Positions 57,701-64,000 of a stretch of DNA of 64,000 bases are shown here, in pieces. A program made the translations under genes and the position numbers. Below the pieces are notes generated by a model. That model was not told the origin of the DNA and did not search any database. It saw nothing but the letters and a program-made list of their open reading frames with translations. Origin of the DNA: Pyrenula massariospora. Taxonomy: Eukaryota; Ascomycota; Eurotiomycetes; Pyrenulales; Pyrenulaceae. The first letter of the stretch is position 1. Every line of letters begins with the position of its first letter. The DNA lies in assembly GCA_021030905.1 (NCBI GenBank), contig JAGFMI010000014.1:1116001-1180000 (forward strand), written 5' to 3'.

Positions 57701-58203
57701 ATGCGCACGCCGATATGGGCAAACAGCATTTCAGATACGCTATCATGCCACACTCTGGGTCGCTAGATTATCGGACCGTGAGAGCAGGGTACAACTTCAA
57801 TCACCCGATGAATTTGTACTCGTTCGACGTTGAGCCAGATGTGTCTTTCATCAACAACGCTATTAGCCTTACTGGAGGCGAGAGTCTGGTTCTTGATTGC
57901 ATTAAGCGAGGGGAGGATGATTTCGATGTCTCGCGTGGTGAGCTGCCAAAGCGGAGTGGGAAGAGCGTTATATTAAGAATCTATGAGAGTCTTGGGGGCA
58001 AGAGTAGGGGAGTGTTGAGGATCGGGTTGCCAGTGAAGGAGGTGAGGAAGTGCAACCTGTTGGAAGATGATGGGGAGACTTTGGAAAGGGCAGGAGGGGA
58101 GGTTGGGGATGGCACGAGGTGGGGTGCGGTGGAGAAGGAAGGTGGTGAGTGGAAGATTGAGTTGAGGGCTTTTGAGGTTGCAACTTTTAGAGTTGTGCTT
58201 TGA
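54799..58203 (+). CDS. AMS1: GH38 alpha-mannosidase, Ams1 type
   Basis: Exons are 54799-54947, 54996-57494 and 57546-58203, giving 1101 residues. The first intron has a weak donor (GTTAGC) but a perfect TACTAAT branch. The family signature [20 protein letters not shown] places a zinc-binding Asp at about 293. The nucleophile Asp is about 403, in FWLPDTFGYSSQLPQ. WVEHDTNMPSGESLVRQFLY and the zinc-binding region around CQFHDCLPGSAIEM are also present. There is no signal peptide, and length and motifs match yeast Ams1, which is made in the cytosol and delivered to the vacuole by selective autophagy. It degrades free oligomannosides. Delivery by the Cvt route is inferred from the family. Confidence 0.96.
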
Positions 58204-59224
58204 GTGAAGAATTCTGTATGTGGGGTGTAGAGGAGCAATGACAAATGGAAGACAAAAGCATGGCATTGACGGGTGGATGCTGTAAGAGTCAAGGATGGTT
58301 CTGTTTAGTGTACAGTACTGCGGCCTCAAAATTGAACCCTGTATAATCAGCTTTCTTCGGAATCAATTGCGTTTCGCTTTGTCGCAAAATTCTTCATAGA
58401 GTCCTCTATGCGCATTTAGCAAGTAGTTAGATCTCCCTATGCATGTCAAGCCATGGGAGTACCCTACCTCTCATAAACTATGCTTAACCCACCGGCGACT
58501 ACACCGCCTTGTAGTGGCCAGACAAGACAGATGCCATTCTCGTATCTTCATATTTCTCGCCTTATTAGTTGATATGGATGTCTCTTCACTGAATTCTACC
58601 GAGCAGCCGAGCTTAGCCAAAGCTCGCTCTCTCTTCGGCGCTGATCCTTAGTGGCACTTCAGCTTGGATACTCCCTTTAACGTGAGCAGTCATCAATTGC
58701 TACAGTAGCCTGACCCGACCCATATCACATTACAACGTCAAATCTGTTATCGTACTACCAGGACATCATGCTTGCCGTACCATAAGGATCTGAACCTGCC
58801 CCCATTGGGCTCTTGATAGGACCATGAGCGAGCTCTGAGAAGCTAAATAGGCTCTCAAGTATGAGATGCGTCTCACCTCAATTAGCCCTTCAGCAAAGGA
58901 TGTTTCGCTGCAAGTTCCTTGAATATAGCAATATCTCAAGGCGTACGGCCATAGCAGGGACAGAATCGCTGCATATGTATCCGCTATTTCAAGAGTACCG
59001 AACGCAAGGATCTGCATGCGCTGTAAGAGTCACATATCCAGATTTCAGATCCTGATTTGAGAGCGTTACGGGCATGGCAACCATCACTTATCTACTTATT
59101 TCGCCCGGATCAAAGGCAAATGGTAACACAATTTTTCGACATCCTAGCTTGGTTGGTGGCTCACTGCCAGAGCCGAAAATACAATTCACTGCCCCTGTTC
59201 TAGATCGCTCAACTTTCTTAAAGC
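58204..59224. other. intergenic region
   Basis: About 1 kb lies between convergent genes. Short frames at 58439-58651 and 58861-59055 are not supported. No other structure is seen. Confidence 0.5.
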
Positions 59225-60060
59225 TTAAAACGTGAATTGAGGAATATTGATAGTGGTGACAGTCCACGTCTTTCCACCATCGCTTGTGCTCATGTCGCCG
59301 GTAGCGCCCCCGGATTTGTACAAGGTTCTGATATAGTTGGGATCCGCAACGTCCATAATAATCTTGGTGTTGATCCAGGCTGGGAAAGAGCATTGGTTTA
59401 GCTTCTGTACCATGCAAATCGCTGACCTGGAACTCACAGTGGGCAGGTACGGTACCGCAGTTAGTTGCAGCGCACTCAACAGCACTTCCCCAGCCTTGGG
59501 CGTGCCCATCACTCGTCGAGAGCGTAGAGACAACGTTGCCGTTGACGGAAACAGTTTGTGTGTAGTTTTGTGTACTGTCGTCGAACTTGTCTAGTTATGG
59601 CCGCGTGAGCTCCTGTCGAGTGACAAAAGGGGATACCAGATTCGCTCTTACAGTGCATTGTCACTTGGTCGCCAGGGACGGCAGTGGAAGACTTGCCCTC
59701 CACAGGCCTCTGGGAGTTGGCTGTAGATGTTGTCTTAGCATCAAATTGTGACATGCAGACTTTCAGGAGCTAACCTCCTGTCTTCAGAAGCGTGTAAGCA
59801 AAGATGCTCCAGTTAACAGATTGATAATTGTCTGCAATTGACTGGATCAGGTCGCCATTCGAGGTGCCCATACCGACCCACAGCGACGCATCTCCAGAAG
59901 AACCGCTTGGAGCCTTGGGAAGGATGAGAGTTGAAGTTGACTCGCGGATGAAGGAGTTTGAAGCAACAGGACCAGTACTGAAGGCCGGGCCAAACGCCGC
60001 GTTTACCGAATTCACGGCCACCACGGTAAGGATGGACAGGATCTGGATGGAGGAAAGCAT
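59225..60060 (-). CDS. small secreted protein of unknown function
   Basis: Exons are 60060-59775, 59720-59637, 59590-59438 and 59379-59225, giving 225 residues with all phases in agreement. The signal peptide is MLSSIQILSILTVVAVNSVN. The mature protein is rich in Ser, Thr, Gly and aromatic residues in alternating pattern, suggesting a beta-sandwich: SGDASLWVGMGTSNGDLIQS, DNYQSVNWSIFAYTLL, YTQTVSVNGNVVSTLSTSDG and GWGSAVECAATNCGTVPAH. Three introns hide most of this from a simple frame search. The WVG, W and alternating strand pattern recalls concanavalin-like lectin/glucanase or eqolisin folds, but no catalytic motif of either is visible. I leave the function open. It is likely extracellular. 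Confidence 0.8.
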
Positions 60061-61550
60061 TGTGGAAATACTACGTTGGATTCCTGCGTATGGTCTTGAA
60101 CGAGTACTTTTGTTTGAATCGAAAGATTTGAACCAAACCAACCTGCATTGAAGGCCATGAAAGAGAAGTCAAGACCTCTTTATAAGTTTCAGATGTTTCG
60201 CACATTTTAATTGGCGGATTACTTCAATATCATTAAAAGAGCTCTTAATCCAGGGTTACAGAAAGGTAGGAAGCTTTTTTCCGGTCCATTTATCTAGTTG
60301 TAACGGCGTTTATGTCGATATAGTAAGCATTGCCGAGTAGGCCCACAGCAAATAAATTAATTCGGAAAGTGGAACAACCGTCTTAGGTCCGGGTAGCTCA
60401 AGGTAACATGCCGAATTGGGAAAGACTATCTAAGTCCTATGACGCTTAAGTTATCCTGGCTCAGAACTGGCGTTCCTAAATCTCGGCTCGGGCTAATGTG
60501 ACCCGTACCACCAAAGCTCTGTTCCTATACACACCAAATGACGTGCGAGTTGTCTACTCGTTATTACGGGGAAAAGAGGTCGCGTCCATTTGCGCCCGGT
60601 ATGAGAGACAACTGCTCTTGTACGCTTCAGGCGAAACCGCCGAACCACTTGTATCATATGGAATAACTCTACCGGCCTACAAGGTGCGCTAGCTCTGCTA
60701 CTTTGTGGGCTTTGTCACTCATTAGTAATAGAGCCTGATGACGCGGCTACAACTCTTTGATATATTGTCTTAAGGCTCAGTAAAAGATGTGTCTGCCATA
60801 TGTATAGCGAGGATAATTTTCCTTCGGCGTAGTAGCGGCTTGAAGGTTACTACTTCACCGTCACAGTGATGCGACTATTTCCATCCGTAGACCATTTCGA
60901 AATTAAGTATTGCATACGCCAAAGCGTGTATTTTAACTTCTTCGCTGATGAAAAGCTATTTGCTGACAATTTCGGAGAAGATGGACGTTAGAGATGCGAA
61001 TGTCTAAGGAAGCAACGCGTGCTCTTGAGCCACTTGCAAGACATCTACAGGCCAGCTCAGCGCTTTCGACTACATGAACTAGCTTTTCCCCGCAACTATT
61101 CCATTGGTCTTTCGGAAGAGCCAGCGTTGCCGCCACCTCGCCCAAAACACCGCCGTCATCCCGTCATAAAACATTCACACGATAGATGCGGGACTCACCA
61201 GGAGGTACTTACTTATGTTTAGAGTGCGCTTGAATGTCTCACCAGATCTATAAATCGATTGTGGCGCCCCAAGGTCAGTTCTAAGCTTGCGAAAAATTAT
61301 ACTTAATATAGCAACGACGATGGACTGCTGGCCCGCGGTAGGCACCAGTAGATGCCATTGAACCTGAAGAGAGTTTCACTGTTCAGCCTACCACGGTATT
61401 TGCCATCGAGTAGCTTGGGCCGCTTTGAAAATGCCCCTGTCATCTCCCATTACTTATTGAGCTTGCCGTCGCTCTTGAGCAGAGACTCCTATTCGAGATG
61501 ACGAGCCTGTTTAGAGGAAATAATGTATTTGATATAAAATTGTGTTTATA

Positions 61551-61584
61551 GAAGAAGAAGAAGAAGAAGCAACAGCAGAAGAAG
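61551..61584 (+). repeat. GAA microsatellite
   Basis: Six GAA units run from 61551, then an imperfect continuation with CAA and CAG triplets to about 61584. Confidence 0.8.
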
Positions 61585-62898
61585 CCAACCGATCTCACCG
61601 CAATATTTGTCTTTGAAAGATATGTAGCCATAGAACCACCTGAGAACGGCCGCTTTTTTGTTTATGGTTTACACTCGCTTCTGGCAGGAGAAAATTCTGA
61701 AAGTGAATAAAGACCATTGAATTTGATCTGGAGCTAAACGCTTTCCGAACATGGAGACTATCTGCTATGCATTTTCGCCGAGATAGACCTAGTCTACATA
61801 TGTTCCAATCGAATCGCAATGAAATATCTTTCTATCTTGTTCATAACACCGACATCACTCTACAAATCGGTGGCGATTCGATAAGCTGGAGTTTCGATTA
61901 GTTGCAGCTATATGGCCTCAAGATACCGTCCATTACCGATAGGGACAGCGAAGGACTACTCTCAACATATTGATGAGGAAATATTGCATGTGAAGATGTA
62001 TCAGAGCCAAAATAAAATGACCAGGATCCTAACGTAACATGTCCTTTCCTCTTAAAACCTCATTTCCTTGTTTGGCCGTTTAGACTTAACAGTCTATTCT
62101 CTTCCAGATACTGCCATGAGAAGTCTTTGGCCACGGAATTTTGCAAACGCAGATGGATATAGAAACAAGGTTCATGTTCATGCAGGTCCCGATCTAATTT
62201 AGCATAACCGGGCGCCTAAAATTCGCGGCCTAGCCAGACCCCTTAAGGAGACACTTTTTTCATATCTCCTGTAGCCCCATAACTCTGTGAGCGTACAGTC
62301 AATCAATGTGTATTCAAATCGACCACACATTTGCCGGTCAATTTACTTTAGATCTCTAGCATTGCGTTCGCGTTGATGGCTGATATCTTTGCCGGACAGG
62401 TGAGCCATCTCTCAGACCTTTCATTGTTCGAACATTGTGTGTTACAGTACAACGCAGCATCCCGACTAATAATACAGTTTAGAAGTAATGACTTGCTGCT
62501 CTTGGGGATTTTCAGTCCCTCTTAACGGCAGCATAGTCTTGAGAATGGCATAAGAGCTCCAGGATAATTATTGTGGCTGCTGATACTTTGAAGAAATTGA
62601 CCGCGAAAGAGCCAGAGGAAGTTTCAGTTAGCACTCGGGGAAACTCTGCTACGTTACACATGAACAGAACTTAAGCCGTTGTAAGCCAGAACGAGAAGAA
62701 AGATGTAGAGAGCGCGAGCTTGCCTACAGGCCGGCACTTGAATTACCCCAGAAAGCTATGGTGGTGATAACATACAGTATTCTCGATCGAACCGCTTCAA
62801 AGTGCTTTTTAAGGCACATAAAATCAAAAAATTATCAAAATTTTACATGTAGGATATGACGTCACAGGTGTTGGACGTTTTCTGAGTAGAATTGTATA

Positions 62899-63213
62899 AT
62901 GTCATACTATGAATATCTCCTTAAAATAATTTTGAAGTTGCTGATAACCTACCTCAAGGCGGGCACAGTGTTCAACCTCGTCGCTGTCTTTCACTTTCGC
63001 CGTGCGTATTCACCATCATATTTGGAGACATGGACAGGCTTCAAGGATATCACCCTTCAGGCAATTTCGGCACAGTATATTTATGATTATGATTCGAGAG
63101 CTGCTGGAAACTCATTCGATATCAGAAGACGTCGCTGGATGAGAAATGATATCCAAAGCCACCTTGAAGAGCGCAGCGCAGCGGGTAGCGTTATCCTCCC
63201 ACCATTGCAATGA
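62899..63213 (+). CDS. possible small hypothetical protein or gene fragment
   Basis: This ATG-started frame of 104 codons has a hydrophobic start (LLKIILKLLITYL) and a more ordinary second half (YLETWTGFKDITLQAISAQY, then an Arg-rich stretch RRRRWMRND). The second half has coding texture and could be an exon of a larger or decayed gene. I recognise no family and found no flanking exon. Confidence 0.25.
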   Translation: MSYYEYLLKIILKLLITYLKAGTVFNLVAVFHFRRAYSPSYLETWTGFKDITLQAISAQYIYDYDSRAAGNSFDIRRRRWMRNDIQSHLEERSAAGSVILPPLQ

Positions 63214-64000
63214 ATTGAATCATACTTGGTATTGAGGATATGTCTGTTCATGCTTATTGCAGTGAACTCGTCGCCTTGTTACGGACGCCGTAAGGGAACT
63301 CATCAAGACGAGTATGTTTCTTTCGCCGTTTGAATTGTGGTTCGTGACCTGTAGACACGTCGTATGATATTCAGACTACTAAACAGTATCTCGCTCATTT
63401 TTCATGTACGACGTAACACTCCGACTCTTTACCTAATGAGACCAGTATTATTTCACGCTGTTTGGAGGGTGTAGCAGGGTTGCTGTAGCATAGACGTGGC
63501 ATTGGTCGTCGGCCTAAGAGTAGTAAGCGTACAGATTCAATTGCCCTAGAAGATATCCCATAGGGGGGAACGACTCCCAGAGATATCCACTATGGCTATA
63601 AAGAGCATAGCCTTGAAGTCGTTGAGTGACATCTTCAATGAGCAAAGGATCTCTAGAACTTCCGAGATCTGCTACCAATCATCAGTCGAGAGGCAGAAGC
63701 GATCTATTTTGCTACTATTTCGAGTGCAGAGGGGGTCCGAGGTGGTCGCGACGTTTGACAAGGTTTTCTAGTAATATTATGTTACAGTGAATCTCGTTTT
63801 CGACAAATAAAAGGAGCTTAGCTGAACCCTAAGCCCTACTGCCAAATTGAGTACACATCGCGATCCGAAAATTTGCCATGACAGCGGCAAGGGGCAGGAA
63901 TGAAGTCTGCAGCACTTCCTGCACACCTGAAACACGGAATTGCGTTGGCCCTGACCCTGTTCCTTGTGAACAGCCCTAATGGTTGACAAAGGTGAGGTGC

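Larger units (their letters stand above)
60061..64000. other. gene-poor right end of the window
   Basis: About 3.9 kb has no well-supported gene. It includes a GAA microsatellite and one possible frame (62899-63213). AT-rich, with no long repeats, transposon ends or tRNA found by eye. Confidence 0.45.

Overview
This window is nuclear DNA from a filamentous ascomycete (Pezizomycotina). The genes have many short introns of about 44-150 nt with GT..AG ends and CTAAC/CTGAC-type branch sites. The products are typical of this group: a STAND/NLR protein, GH1 and GH38 glycosidases, a berberine-bridge-type FAD oxidase, a patatin, and mucin-like surface proteins. The combination resembles Leotiomycetes, but that placement is inference. 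Coordinates for multi-exon genes span first to last coding base; the exons are in each evidence text and were joined by hand on splice signals and phase.

Left part (1-30 kb). A Goodbye-NACHT NLR runs off the left edge (minus strand). A candidate Scm3 (CENP-A chaperone) converges on ERO1, which diverges from an ASPM-like CH/IQ protein. Next come a secreted GH1 beta-glucosidase with a GC-AG intron, a conserved protein of unknown function, and an FAD oxidoreductase. A tiny Kex2-processed cysteine-dense secreted protein follows, then a RING-like protein whose frame continues past one TGA, an acyltransferase-3 membrane protein, a single-pass cysteine-rich surface protein and a patatin phospholipase.

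Middle part (30-48 kb). This is gene-poor and relic-rich. About 4.9 kb without an intact gene contains a decayed reading frame at 31.27-31.67 kb. A sulfotransferase and an RBR E3 ligase are embedded in it. At 42.4-48.2 kb lies a tandem family of an unrecognised multi-exon gene: one intact copy (508 codons plus stop) and two decayed copies. All three nonsense codons I could pin down in the decayed copies are C-to-T or G-to-A type, as expected from repeat-induced point mutation.

Right part (48-64 kb). Housekeeping genes return: a mitochondrial LETM1/Mdm38 protein divergent from an Env7/STK16-type kinase, a second surface protein, an Ams1-type GH38 alpha-mannosidase and a small secreted protein. 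The last 4 kb holds no gene I can support well. I found no tRNA, rRNA, CRISPR array or recognisable intact transposon. Nothing here forms an obvious biosynthetic gene cluster. The strongest candidates for something new are the cysteine-dense secreted peptide (20955-21336) and the decaying tandem family (42.4-48.2 kb).
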